From assembly GCF_004358185.1 (NCBI RefSeq), contig NZ_SMUV01000063.1:62001-126000 (forward strand): a stretch of DNA of 64,000 bases, given 5' to 3'. Positions within the stretch are counted from its first letter, which is position 1, and each line of letters opens with the position of its first letter. Both the position numbers and the translations under genes were made by a program. Shown here piece by piece: positions 44,890 through 53,479 of this stretch. This DNA comes from Antarcticimicrobium luteum. GTDB lineage: Bacteria; Pseudomonadota; Alphaproteobacteria; Rhodobacterales; Rhodobacteraceae. The notes under the pieces were generated by a model. It was not told where the DNA came from. It did not search any database and saw only the letters and a list, made by a program, of their open reading frames with translations.

Positions 44890-47094
44890 TCAGGCGGCGG
44901 CCTTGGCCTCCGGGTTGAAGCGGCCATAGAAGGTCTGGCCCTTTTCCGCCATCTCGCGCAGCAACGGCGGGCAGGCGAAACGCTCGCCATAGGCTTCGGT
45001 CAACTGATCGCAGCGTTCGGCGGCATAGGGCGTACCGATGATGTCGATCCAGCTCAGCGGGCCGCCGGACCAGGGGGCAAAGCCCCAGGCCAGGATGGCG
45101 CCGACATCGCCCTCGCGGATGTCCATCAGAACGCCTTCCTCCAGCGCGCGGACCGCTTCCAGAACCTGCGCGAACATCAGACGCTCCTGCACCTCGATCA
45201 GGTCGGGCTGCGGATCGGCCAGCGGGTATTTGTCCGCCATGCCTTTCCAATAGCCCAGCCGCTTGCCCTTCTCGTCATAGTCAAAGAAACCGGCCTTGGA
45301 CTTGCGCCCCAGACGTCCTTCCTCCTCCATCCAGAAGATCAGATCGTCCGACGGGCTGTCGGGATAGGCATCGCCCATCGCCGCCTTGGTCGCCCGGGCG
45401 ATCTTGGCCCCCAGATCGATCGAGGTCTCATCCGTCAGCTGGATCGGCCCCACCGGGAAACCGAGCTGCTGCGCCGCATGGTCGATCAGCACCGGGGACA
45501 CGCCCTCGGTCACCATCCGCATCGCTTCGTTCATGTAGGGAATGATGCAACGGTTGCAGTAGAAGAAGCGCGCATCGTTGACCACGATCGGCGTCTTGCG
45601 GATCTGGCGCACGTAATCCAGCGCCTTGGCCACCGCCCGGTCACCGGTTTCCTTGCCCTTGATGATCTCGACCAGCAGCATCTTTTCCACCGGCGAGAAG
45701 AAGTGGATGCCGATGAACTGCTCGGCCCGCTTCGACGCCTTGGCAAGCTCGGTGATCGGCAGGGTCGAGGTGTTGGAGGCAAAGATGCAGTCCTCGGGGA
45801 TGATCGCCTCGACCTTTTGGGTCATCTCTGCCTTGACGCCGGGATCCTCGAACACCGCCTCGATGATCAGATCGCAGCCCTTGAGCGCGTCCAGATCCGG
45901 GGTGGCGGTGATCAGCGACAGCATCGCCTCTTTCTTCTCGGTCGTCACCTTCTTGCGGGCGATACCCTTGTCCAGATAGGCCTCGGTATAGGCCTTGCCG
46001 CGGTCGGCGGCCTCCTGGTCGCGGTCGATCAGCACGACCTCCAGCCCCGCCTGGGCCGAGACCAGCGCGATGCCCGCGCCCATCATGCCGGCGCCCAGCA
46101 CGCCCAGTTTCTTGACCCGCTGATCGGGGATGTCCTTGGGCCGCACCGCGCCCTTCTCCAGCGCTTCCTTGTTCAGGAACAGCGACCGGATCATCGCGCC
46201 CGAGGAGGGGTTCATCAGCACATGGGTGAACCATCGGGCCTCGATGCGAAGGGCGGTGTCGAAGTCGACCAGCGCGCCCTCATAGACCGCCGACAGCAGC
46301 GCCTTGGGCGCGGGAAAGGCGCCCTTGGTCTTGGCCGAAACCATGGCGTTGGCGCCGACAAAGGTCATGAAGCCCGCCGGGTGATAGGGCGCGCCGCCGG
46401 GCATCTTGTAGCCCTTTGCATCCCATGGCTTGACGATGTCGGCGTCCTTGGCGGACAGCACCCATGCCTTGGCGGCGGCGAGCGGATCGGCGACCACCTC
46501 GTCGATCAGGCCGGCGGATTTCGCCTTGGCGGGCTCCACCATCTTGCCCTCGAGCAGGAAGGGGGAGGCGCCCATCGCGCCCAGCTTGCGCACCAGACGG
46601 GTTGTGCCGCCGGCACCGGGGAAAATGCCGACCATGATCTCCGGCAGGCCGATGCGGGCCTTGGGGTTGTCGGCGACAAAGATGCGGTGGGTCGCCAGCG
46701 GCAGCTCCAGCCCGATGCCGGCGGCGGTTCCGGGCAGGGCGGCGGCGATCGGCTTGCCGCCCTTCTTGGTCTTGGGGTCCATGCCGGCCAGTTCGATCTT
46801 CCGCAGCAGCGCGTGCATCTGCATGATGCCGTCGAAGAGGCCGCGCGCCGGATCGTCGCCAGCGTCATCCTTCATCTTGGCGAGGATGTTCAAGTCCATG
46901 CCGCCTGCGAACGACCCCTCCTTGCCCGAGGTGATGACGATGCCCTTGACTGCCTCGTCGGCCAGGGCGTCGTCGATGCAGGCCTCAAGCTGCTGGAGCC
47001 CCTCGATCGACATCACGTTCATCGACTTGCCCGGCACGTCCCAGGTGAGGGTGGCGACGCCGTCGGCGTCCTTGGTCAGGGTGAATTCTGCCAT
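44890..47094 (-). CDS. Multifunctional enoyl-CoA hydratase / 3-hydroxyacyl-CoA dehydrogenase (FadB/FadJ)
   Basis: A 734-residue beta-oxidation enzyme. The N-terminal crotonase domain (about 1-190) contains GIVITSGKEGSFAGGMDLNI, and its catalytic-Glu region is GLPEIMVGIFPGAGGTTRLV. The dehydrogenase part (from about 310) has KLGVLGAGMMGAGIALVSAQ and SNTSTLPITELAK, then HFFSPVEKMLLVEII with the catalytic His. It converts trans-2-enoyl-CoA to 3-ketoacyl-CoA for the thiolase encoded 23 bp upstream. AGGAGACAGGAC precedes the ATG. Last gene of the operon. Confidence 0.95.
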   Translation of the reverse strand: MAEFTLTKDADGVATLTWDVPGKSMNVMSIEGLQQLEACIDDALADEAVKGIVITSGKEGSFAGGMDLNILAKMKDDAGDDPARGLFDGIMQMHALLRKIELAGMDPKTKKGGKPIAAALPGTAAGIGLELPLATHRIFVADNPKARIGLPEIMVGIFPGAGGTTRLVRKLGAMGASPFLLEGKMVEPAKAKSAGLIDEVVADPLAAAKAWVLSAKDADIVKPWDAKGYKMPGGAPYHPAGFMTFVGANAMVSAKTKGAFPAPKALLSAVYEGALVDFDTALRIEARWFTHVLMNPSSGAMIRSLFLNKEALEKGAVRPKDIPDQRVKKLGVLGAGMMGAGIALVSAQAGLEVVLIDRDQEAADRGKAYTEAYLDKGIARKKVTTEKKEAMLSLITATPDLDALKGCDLIIEAVFEDPGVKAEMTQKVEAIIPEDCIFASNTSTLPITELAKASKRAEQFIGIHFFSPVEKMLLVEIIKGKETGDRAVAKALDYVRQIRKTPIVVNDARFFYCNRCIIPYMNEAMRMVTEGVSPVLIDHAAQQLGFPVGPIQLTDETSIDLGAKIARATKAAMGDAYPDSPSDDLIFWMEEEGRLGRKSKAGFFDYDEKGKRLGYWKGMADKYPLADPQPDLIEVQERLMFAQVLEAVRALEEGVLMDIREGDVGAILAWGFAPWSGGPLSWIDIIGTPYAAERCDQLTEAYGERFACPPLLREMAEKGQTFYGRFNPEAKAAA

Positions 47095-47117
47095 TGTCCT
47101 GTCTCCTGTTCCGGCGC

Positions 47118-48329
47118 TCACACGCGCTCGATGATGGTGGCTGCGCCCATGCCCGACGCGATGCAGAGGGTGGCCAGGCCCACCTCTTTGTCCTGACGCT
47201 CCAGCTCGTCCAACACGGTGCCGATGATCATCGCCCCGGTGGCGCCCAGCGGGTGGCCCATGGCGATGGCACCGCCGTTGACGTTGACTTTGTCGGCATC
47301 GACGTCGAAGGCCTGCATGAAGCGCAGGACGACGGCGGCGAAGGCTTCGTTCACCTCGAACAGGTCAATGTCGGAGATGCTCATGCCGTTATCGGCAAGG
47401 ATCTTTTCGGTCACCGGCACCGGGCCGGTCAGCATGATGGTCGGATCGGTGCCGATCTTGGCGGTGGCCCGGATGCGCGCGCGCGGCTTCAGACCGTATT
47501 TCTCGCCGAATTCCTTGTTGCCGATCAGCACCGCGGCGGCGCCGTCGACGATGCCTGAGGAGTTGCCGGCATGGTGCACGTGGCTGATCCGCTCCAGATG
47601 CGGGTATTTCAGCATCGCAACCTTGTCGAAACCCGGCATCTGCTCGCCCATCATCTGGAACGAGGGGTTGAGCGCGCCCAGGGACTGCATGTCGGTCTGC
47701 GGCCGCATGTATTCGTCGCGGTCGAGGATCGCCAACCCGTTCTGGTCGCGCACCGTGATCACCGATTTGGCGAAGCGGCCCGCGTCCCAGGCCGCCTTGG
47801 CGCGGCGCTGGGATTCGACCGCCAGCGCGTCCACATCCTCGCGGCTAAAGCCGTATTCGGTGGCGATGATGTCGGCCGAGATGCCCTGCGGCACGAAATA
47901 GGTGTCCATCGCCAGCGTCGGGTCGACGGCGATGGCGGCGCCGTCGCTGCCCATGGCGACGCGGCCCATCATCTCGACCCCGCCGGCGATATAGGCCTCG
48001 CCCGCGCCGCCCCTGATCTGGTTGGCGGCCAGGTTCACCGCCTCCATTCCGCTGGCGCAGAAGCGGTTGATGGCGAGCCCGGGGATGGACTCGTCCAGAT
48101 CCGAGGCCAGCACGGCGGAGCGGGCCAGACAGCCGCCCTGTTCCATCACCTGGGTGACGTTGCCCCAGATCACATCCTCGACCGCGTGACCGTCGAGGTT
48201 GTTGCGCTCCTTCACCGCGTTCAGGGTCAGCGCGGAAAGCCGCAGGCTGGTCACCTCGTGCAGGGCGCCGTCCTTGCGGCCCTTGCCACGCGGGGTGCGC
48301 AGCGCGTCATAGATATAAGCGTCTGTCAT
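47118..48329 (-). CDS. Acetyl-CoA C-acyltransferase (thiolase, FadA type)
   Basis: A 403-residue thiolase cleaving 3-ketoacyl-CoA. Nucleophile Cys in NRFCASGMEAVNLAAN, His in VNEAFAAVVL and in NVNGGAIAMGHPLGATGAM, and second Cys in TLCIASGMGAATIIE. Forms the trifunctional complex with the FadB/FadJ protein encoded next. Separated from the GST gene by 11 bp. Confidence 0.95.
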   Translation of the reverse strand: MTDAYIYDALRTPRGKGRKDGALHEVTSLRLSALTLNAVKERNNLDGHAVEDVIWGNVTQVMEQGGCLARSAVLASDLDESIPGLAINRFCASGMEAVNLAANQIRGGAGEAYIAGGVEMMGRVAMGSDGAAIAVDPTLAMDTYFVPQGISADIIATEYGFSREDVDALAVESQRRAKAAWDAGRFAKSVITVRDQNGLAILDRDEYMRPQTDMQSLGALNPSFQMMGEQMPGFDKVAMLKYPHLERISHVHHAGNSSGIVDGAAAVLIGNKEFGEKYGLKPRARIRATAKIGTDPTIMLTGPVPVTEKILADNGMSISDIDLFEVNEAFAAVVLRFMQAFDVDADKVNVNGGAIAMGHPLGATGAMIIGTVLDELERQDKEVGLATLCIASGMGAATIIERV

Positions 48330-48340
48330 GGGTGGTCTCC

Positions 48341-48979
48341 TTATGCGCGGTCCGACGGGGTGCCGGGCATCAGATCATAGGGGTGTTTCCAGCCGGGCTG
48401 TTCGGAAAGCCGGGTCAGCCAGGCGTCGATATGGGGCCACTCGGCCCGCTCGAACCCGAAGGGTTCGGGGTAATAGAGATAGCCGCAGCAGCTCAGATCG
48501 GCATTGGTCACGCCGTCGCCGACGATCCAGTCGCGGCCCTCCAGATGGTTGTTCAACACCGCATAGGCCGCCTTCAGACGGCCCTGCGAAAAGGCGATCA
48601 CATCCGGGTTGCGGTGCTTTTCCGGCAGGAAGTTCATCAGGAATCGGGTCATCCCCGCCTGGCTGCTGAGTTTGTGGTTGTCCCACAGCACCCAGCGCAG
48701 CACGTCGTATTTCTCTGCCTGGGTGGCACCGCCGAACTTGCCGGATTTGTCGGTCACATATTGCTGGATCGCGCCCGACTGGCTGAGGCGGAAATCGCCG
48801 TCCACCAGCGCCGGAGCCTCACCCATTTCGTTGACTTCGGTGCGGTATTCCGGCGTGCGGTTGGCGCCGTTGAAGAAGTCGACGAACACCGGCTCCCAGT
48901 CCAGCCCGCTCAGCTGCAGCGCCAGCGCCGCCTTGTAGGAATTGCCGCTTTCTCCGAAGCAGTAGAGTTTGATGGTCAT
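48341..48979 (-). CDS. Glutathione S-transferase family protein
   Basis: A 212-residue GST with thioredoxin-fold N-terminus (LYCFGESGNSYKAALALQLS, a Ser-type active site; EAPALVDGDFRLSQSGAIQQ with the cis-Pro and Glu/Ser glutathione contacts) and an all-helical C-terminus ending GWKHPYDLMPG. Its place inside a beta-oxidation operon suggests detoxification of reactive enoyl or aldehyde by-products, but no substrate is evident. Confidence 0.9.
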   Translation of the reverse strand: MTIKLYCFGESGNSYKAALALQLSGLDWEPVFVDFFNGANRTPEYRTEVNEMGEAPALVDGDFRLSQSGAIQQYVTDKSGKFGGATQAEKYDVLRWVLWDNHKLSSQAGMTRFLMNFLPEKHRNPDVIAFSQGRLKAAYAVLNNHLEGRDWIVGDGVTNADLSCCGYLYYPEPFGFERAEWPHIDAWLTRLSEQPGWKHPYDLMPGTPSDRA

Positions 48980-49297
48980 CTTCTATGCCCTCCCCAGGCG
49001 CGTTTGGACGGTGTTGGATTTGAGTATTTGGAACGAGAAGAAGCAGCGGCCGCCAGCGCCGGGTAACCCGTGGTTAACCCTGATCGGCGCATCCTGCCTC
49101 CGCGGTACAGGCTGGAGAGCCGATGACCGCACGAGGAGAAGCCCCGCCGTCCCGCCCGGCCGCCCCTCGGTGCGGTCAGCGCCGGATGGCGGGGTGGACC
49201 CGCGGGATTCTTCTTGTTCGAAATACTCCCGCCGGAGGCATCCGCGATCGGTCTCCGGGCGGCGCGTTGCAGGATCATTTCCCCTTCCGTCATCCCG
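48980..49297. other. 318-bp intergenic region with an inverted repeat pair
   Basis: Between the GST and the 70-residue gene. It holds two inverted copies of a 22-bp motif (listed separately) about 165 bp apart. A short open frame on the plus strand between them has no convincing start or composition. No terminator is visible, so the operon may read through. Confidence 0.55.
49022..49228. repeat. Inverted pair of a 22-bp GAGTATTT...GAAGAA motif
   Basis: GAGTATTTGGAACGAGAAGAAG at 49022-49043 and, on the minus strand at 49207-49228, the same motif with G to C, G to A and G to T changes at positions 9, 14 and 22 (19 of 22 identical). The pair brackets a GC-rich 160-bp segment without a gene. From memory similar motifs are common extragenic elements in Rhodobacterales; that is not verified here. 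Confidence 0.6.
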
Positions 49298-49510
49298 TCA
49301 CCGTTTCCGCGCGTCCAGCTCGGCGTTGAACTGCCGCAGCCGGTGGGCCAGACGCTCCTCGTCGGTGACGGCGTCGAAATTCTCGAACAGAAAGGACAGC
49401 GCCTCACCTTCGTCCAGCCCCGCCTCGGCGGCAAAGGATTTGAGCCGCCGGTATCCGTCCTCGGTCATGGCGACCGGGAAGCGGCGGGTCAGGCGGAATC
49501 GTTTTGCCAT
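49298..49510 (-). CDS. Small conserved-looking protein in the beta-oxidation operon
   Basis: A 70-residue, strongly basic N-terminal protein (MAKRFRLTRRFPVAM) followed by two predicted helices (DGYRRLKSFAAEAGLDEGEA and LSFLFENFDAVTDEERLAHR). The ATG has a strong AGAGGAG leader, and the gene is spaced 63 bp after the acyl-CoA dehydrogenase on the same strand. The short strand plus two helices could be a ribbon-helix-helix-like DNA-binding protein, but no motif proves it. Function unknown. Confidence 0.7.
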   Translation of the reverse strand: MAKRFRLTRRFPVAMTEDGYRRLKSFAAEAGLDEGEALSFLFENFDAVTDEERLAHRLRQFNAELDARKR

Positions 49511-49573
49511 CGGCTCTCCTCTCTGCTGTCGGTCTGGGGGGCCGGGACACTCGCCCGGCCCCCCCCGAATGGG

Positions 49574-51355
49574 TCAGAAGCTGGTGGCGTCGAGGCCCAT
49601 CACCGTCTCGGCGCCGCTTTCGATGCGGGTCAGGTGCAGGGCGGTGGCGGGCAGGCGGCGCGCCATGTAATAGCGCCCGGTCATCAGCTTGGTCTCATAG
49701 AATGCCGCGTCCGTGGCGCCGCCGGCCAGCGCGGCGCGCGCCGCCTTGGCCATCCGGGCCCACATCAGGCCGAGGCAGACATGGCCGAACATATGCATGA
49801 AATCATAGGAGCCGGAGAGCGCGTTGTTGGGATTCTTCATGCCGTTCTGCATGAAATACATCCCCGCCGCCTGCAGATCCTTGGAGGCCTTTTTCAGTGG
49901 CTCGATGAAGTCGCGGTCGTAGGCCTCGTCGCTGCCGGAGTTCTCTTTGCAGAAGCTTTTGACCAGATCGAAGAAGGCCATCACATGCTTGCCGCCGTCC
50001 TGGGCCAGCTTGCGGCCGACCAGATCCAGCGCCTGCACGCCGTTGGCGCCTTCGTAGATCATCGCGATGCGGGCGTCGCGGGTGTACTGCGACATGCCCC
50101 ATTCCTCGATATAGCCATGGCCGCCATAGACCTGTTGCGCCTGCACGGTCATGTCATAGCCCTGATCGGTGAGGAATCCCTTGATGACGGGCGTCATCAG
50201 CGATACCAGCCCGTCGGCCGCCGCGTCGCCGCCGCGATGGGCCTGGTCGATCAGCGTCGCGCCCCAGAGGATGAAGGCGCGGGCGCCCTCGGTAAAGCTT
50301 TTCTGATCCATCAGGTTGCGGCGGATATCGGGGTGCACGATCAGCGGATCGGCCGGGCCGTCGGGATTCTTGGTGCCGGTGACGTCGCGGCCCTGCAGCC
50401 GGTCCTTGGCGTAGATCACCGCGTTCTGATAGGCGGCTTCGGCCTGGGCCAGGCCCTGCATGCCGACGCCGATCCGGGCCTCGTTCATCATGGTGAACAT
50501 GGCGCGCATGCCCTTGTGCGCCTCGCCCAGCAGATAGCCCACCGCGCCGTCGTAGTTCATCACGCAGGTGGAGTTGCCGTGGATGCCCATCTTCTCCTCG
50601 ATCTTGCCGACCGAGACGGCGTTGCGCTCGCCGAGGCTGCCATCCTCTTTCACGATGAACTTGGGCACGATGAACAGCGACACGCCCTTGATCCCCTCGG
50701 GGCCGCCGGGGATCTTGGCCAGCACCAGGTGGACGATGTTCTCGGCCAGGTCGTGGTCGCCGGCGGAGATGAAGATCTTCTGACCCGTCACCTTGTAGCT
50801 GCCGTCGTCCTGCGGTTCGGCCTTGGTGCGCATCAGGCCCAGATCGGTGCCGCAATGGGGCTCGGTCAGGTTCATCGTGCCGGTCCATTCGCAGGACACC
50901 ATTTTCGGCAGATAGGTCTGCTTCTGCTCGTCCGAGCCATGCGCAAGGATGGCGCTGGCGGCGCCGTGGGTCAGGCCCTGGTACATGGTAAAGGCCTGGT
51001 TGGCGGAGGAAAACATCTCGCCCACCGCGGTGCCGATCACATAGGGCATGTTCTGCCCGCCATATTCCTCGGGCATGTCGAGGCCGGGCCAGCCGCCCTC
51101 CTTGACCTGTTCGAAGGCGGCCTTGAACCCGGTGGGGGTATAGACCACGCCGTTTTCCAGCCGGCAGCCCTCGGTGTCGCCGACCACGTTCAGCGGGTGC
51201 AGCACGCCGGTGCTGATCTTGCCGGCCTCCTCCAGGATGGCGCGGGTAAAATCGGGTTCCAGCTCGTCATAGCCGGGAATGTCGCTGCCGGTCAGGTCGA
51301 GCACATCGTGCAGGATGAACTGCATGTCCTTGGTGGGTGCGGAATAGCTGGGCAT
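49574..51355 (-). CDS. Long-form acyl-CoA dehydrogenase (DmdC/FadE-like)
   Basis: A 593-residue acyl-CoA dehydrogenase with the extra C-terminal domain. [20 protein letters not shown] (FAD loop), [40 protein letters not shown], and the catalytic Glu in [19 protein letters not shown]. This subgroup includes methylmercaptopropionyl-CoA dehydrogenase DmdC, common in marine relatives, as well as straight-chain enzymes. The operon with thiolase and FadB/FadJ favours general fatty-acid oxidation. TGAGGGAGG precedes the ATG. Confidence 0.93.
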   Translation of the reverse strand: MPSYSAPTKDMQFILHDVLDLTGSDIPGYDELEPDFTRAILEEAGKISTGVLHPLNVVGDTEGCRLENGVVYTPTGFKAAFEQVKEGGWPGLDMPEEYGGQNMPYVIGTAVGEMFSSANQAFTMYQGLTHGAASAILAHGSDEQKQTYLPKMVSCEWTGTMNLTEPHCGTDLGLMRTKAEPQDDGSYKVTGQKIFISAGDHDLAENIVHLVLAKIPGGPEGIKGVSLFIVPKFIVKEDGSLGERNAVSVGKIEEKMGIHGNSTCVMNYDGAVGYLLGEAHKGMRAMFTMMNEARIGVGMQGLAQAEAAYQNAVIYAKDRLQGRDVTGTKNPDGPADPLIVHPDIRRNLMDQKSFTEGARAFILWGATLIDQAHRGGDAAADGLVSLMTPVIKGFLTDQGYDMTVQAQQVYGGHGYIEEWGMSQYTRDARIAMIYEGANGVQALDLVGRKLAQDGGKHVMAFFDLVKSFCKENSGSDEAYDRDFIEPLKKASKDLQAAGMYFMQNGMKNPNNALSGSYDFMHMFGHVCLGLMWARMAKAARAALAGGATDAAFYETKLMTGRYYMARRLPATALHLTRIESGAETVMGLDATSF

Positions 51356-51409
51356 TTCTAGCCTCCCTCAGAATGTCGCTACAGGTGCGTTGGGTCAGGG
51401 CAGGCGGTC

Positions 51410-51811
51410 CTATTCGGCCGCCTTGCGGGTGTCCGTCATTGAGGCGATCACGCGTTCGCCCCATTTGAGCTGCTCTTTCAGGTCGGCGATCGCCTCGTTC
51501 AGCTCGTCGCGCTGGTGCTCCATGTCCGTCAGCCGGTCGCGTGCGATCTCATAGGTGCGCGACAGCTGGGTAAGCTGCTGATCGCCCACATAATAGAGAT
51601 CGAGCAGTTGACGGATCTCCTCCAGGCTGAAGCCAAAACGCTTGCCGCGCAGGATCAGCTTCAGCCGCGCGCGGTCGCGGCGGGTAAACAGCCGCTTCTG
51701 CCCCTCGCGCTGGGGGAACAGAAGCTCTTTTGATTCGTAGAACCGCAGGGTGCGTGGGGTGACGTCATAGGCGTCGCACATCTCGCGGATTGTCATCATC
51801 TTTTCGGTCAT
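51410..51811 (-). CDS. MerR-family regulator of the beta-oxidation cluster
   Basis: A 133-residue MerR-type regulator. The winged helix is MMTIREMCDAYDVTPRTLRF with YESKELLFPQ, then RLFTRRDRARLKLILRGKRF and FSLEEIRQLLDLY; the remainder is a long coiled-coil dimerisation helix. No Cys metal site, so it is of the LiuR/acyl-CoA type rather than a metal sensor. Located 54 bp before the acyl-CoA dehydrogenase, with two operator-like palindromes about 80-110 bp upstream. Confidence 0.9.
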   Translation of the reverse strand: MTEKMMTIREMCDAYDVTPRTLRFYESKELLFPQREGQKRLFTRRDRARLKLILRGKRFGFSLEEIRQLLDLYYVGDQQLTQLSRTYEIARDRLTDMEHQRDELNEAIADLKEQLKWGERVIASMTDTRKAAE

Positions 51812-51891
51812 CTTCGGTCTCTCGACGTCGGCTTCGGGTGCATCGTTCTGGAACAGAGGTGCGTCCTCGCTGGACTGTATACAACAGGCAG

Positions 51892-51921
51892 TTGACGTTA
51901 ACGTAACCTGGACGTTACGTC
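51892..51921 (-). promoter_or_regulatory. LiuR-like MerR operator pair
   Basis: TTGACGTTAACGTAA (51892-51906) contains the exact 10-bp palindrome ACGTTAACGT, and GACGTTACGTC (51911-51921) is an exact palindrome around a central T. The ACGT-n-ACGT pattern matches operators of acyl-CoA- and branched-chain-responsive MerR regulators. They lie upstream of the MerR gene that leads into the acyl-CoA dehydrogenase, suggesting autoregulated control of the operon. Confidence 0.65.
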
Positions 51922-52046
51922 ACTCTTGGGGATGACGTTGGATCATTCCGCGGGGTTGCGGGCAGAGGGCGGAAAACCGCCGTACCCAGCGCCGTGGCGC
52001 TGTGTCTTGTCATGAAATTAAAGGGATTGGCGCGTTTTCTTGCGGC

Positions 52047-52415
52047 TCAGGTCAGGTTGCGAAGGATCTCTTCGCGCAGCTGCGCCAGTTCGCTCAGCGC
52101 CTCGTCGATCTGCGTGCGCTGTTCGTTGAGCGCCTTGGTCTGGCGGTCTGCCATCTCGATAAAGGCCTCAAGCTGCGCCTGGGTGCCCTCGCTCTCGTAG
52201 ATCAGCAGCCACTGGCGGATCTCTTCAAGCTGGAAGCCGAACTTGCGGCCGCGCATGATCAGGGTCATCCGCGCCCGCTCGCGGTTGCCGTAGAACCGGG
52301 CCCGTCCGGCGCGCTCGGGGTTCAACAACTCGATGTATTCGTAATAGCGAAGGGTGCGCGGCGTCACGTCGAATTCGGCGCACATTTCCTTGAACGACAA
52401 TCGCTGATCGGACAT
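52047..52415 (-). CDS. Second MerR-family regulator
   Basis: A 122-residue MerR protein paralogous to its neighbour: LSFKEMCAEFDVTPRTLRYY with EYIELLNPERAGRARF, then YGNRERARMTLIMRGRKFGF and QLEEIRQWLLIY, and a C-terminal coiled coil. No Cys. GGGAGAAACGGA precedes the ATG. The two proteins are alike over the HTH (CDV/FDVTPRTLR) and could heterodimerise or respond to different acyl-CoAs. Divergent from the thioesterase pair. Confidence 0.9.
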   Translation of the reverse strand: MSDQRLSFKEMCAEFDVTPRTLRYYEYIELLNPERAGRARFYGNRERARMTLIMRGRKFGFQLEEIRQWLLIYESEGTQAQLEAFIEMADRQTKALNEQRTQIDEALSELAQLREEILRNLT

Positions 52416-52535
52416 TCCGTTTCTCCCACGCGGCGCAACTTATGGCGACCGCGCGGCAAGCGCAATGCCCCGGGGCTTGCCCTTTGGGCGCGGGCCGGAT
52501 CATAAAGGCGGGCAACCGGGACAGGAGCATGCTCA

Positions 52536-52955
52536 GTGGTGGACAAGGTCAAGATTGCGCGGCAATTCATCGAGGCGATACCCCATGCCCGCGCGCTGGG
52601 GATGGAACTGACCGAGATCGGTGACGGGCGGGCTGTGATCACAATGCCCTATGACGAACGCCTGATCGGCGATCCCGAGACCGGAGTGATCCACGGCGGC
52701 GCGGTTTCGGCGATGATGGATACCTGCTGCGGCGCGGCGGTGATGAGCCACCCCTCCGCCCCCGGGGCTACCGCCACCATCGATCTGCGCATCGACTATA
52801 TGCGGGCGGCCACCCCGGGCCAGCGCATTACCACGACGGCGAACTGCTATCACATCACCCGCAGTGTGGCCTTTGTACGGGCGACGGCTGTCGATGACGA
52901 CACCGACCGCCCGGTCGCCGCCGCCACCGGCGCCTTCACCGTGGAGAAACGCTGA
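52536..52955 (+). CDS. PaaI-family acyl-CoA thioesterase
   Basis: A 139-residue hot-dog thioesterase. GVIHGGAVSAMMDTCCGAAV carries the His-Gly-Gly and Asp of the PaaI active site; ATIDLRIDYMRAATPGQRI is the second family strand. GTG start at 52536 with AGGAG 9 bp upstream (an adjacent second GTG is possible). Overlaps the next gene by 1 nt (TGATG). Near acyl-CoA genes; physiological substrate unknown. Confidence 0.9.
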   Translation: MVDKVKIARQFIEAIPHARALGMELTEIGDGRAVITMPYDERLIGDPETGVIHGGAVSAMMDTCCGAAVMSHPSAPGATATIDLRIDYMRAATPGQRITTTANCYHITRSVAFVRATAVDDDTDRPVAAATGAFTVEKR

Positions 52956-53479
52956 TGGCCCGTCCCCGCCCCGAACCCGTCCAGGTCGTCAAGCAACGCC
53001 GCGACGCCGCATTGACGGCGCTGGTCGATGGTGTGCCCTACAGCCGTTTCCTCGGGATTGAATTCGACCGCCGCGGCGACGAGTTGACCGGGGTGATGAA
53101 CTTTGACGAAAAGCTGATCGGCAACCCGTTCCTGCCGGCGCTGCACGGCGGCGCCACAGCGGCCTTTCTTGAGGTGACCGCGATCATCACCCTGGGCTGG
53201 TCGCAACTCTGGCCGCAGATCGAGACCGGCGCGCTGGACCCGCAGGACATGGCGGCAGGCCGGCTGCCGCGGCTGCCCAAGACCATCGATTTCACCGTCG
53301 ATTACCTGCGCTCGGGGCTGCCGCGCGATGCCTATGCCCGGGCCACGATCAGCCGCTCGGGGCGGCGCTATGCCTCGGTCCATGTGGCGGCCTGGCAGGA
53401 TCATCACGACAAGCATTACGCCCAGGCGACCGGCCATTTCCTGATGCCGCAACCGGTGGTGCCGGACGGAGGCGCATGA
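52955..53479 (+). CDS. PaaI-family thioesterase (longer paralogue)
   Basis: A 174-residue hot-dog protein. FLPALHGGATAAFLEVTAII resembles the active-site helix of the preceding protein (His-Gly-Gly with Glu in place of Asp), and KTIDFTVDYLRSGLPRDAYA the second strand. A 30-residue insert (ITLGWSQLWPQIETG) makes it longer than typical PaaI. Overlaps both neighbours (1 nt and 4 nt), forming a three-gene unit. Confidence 0.87.
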   Translation: MARPRPEPVQVVKQRRDAALTALVDGVPYSRFLGIEFDRRGDELTGVMNFDEKLIGNPFLPALHGGATAAFLEVTAIITLGWSQLWPQIETGALDPQDMAAGRLPRLPKTIDFTVDYLRSGLPRDAYARATISRSGRRYASVHVAAWQDHHDKHYAQATGHFLMPQPVVPDGGA

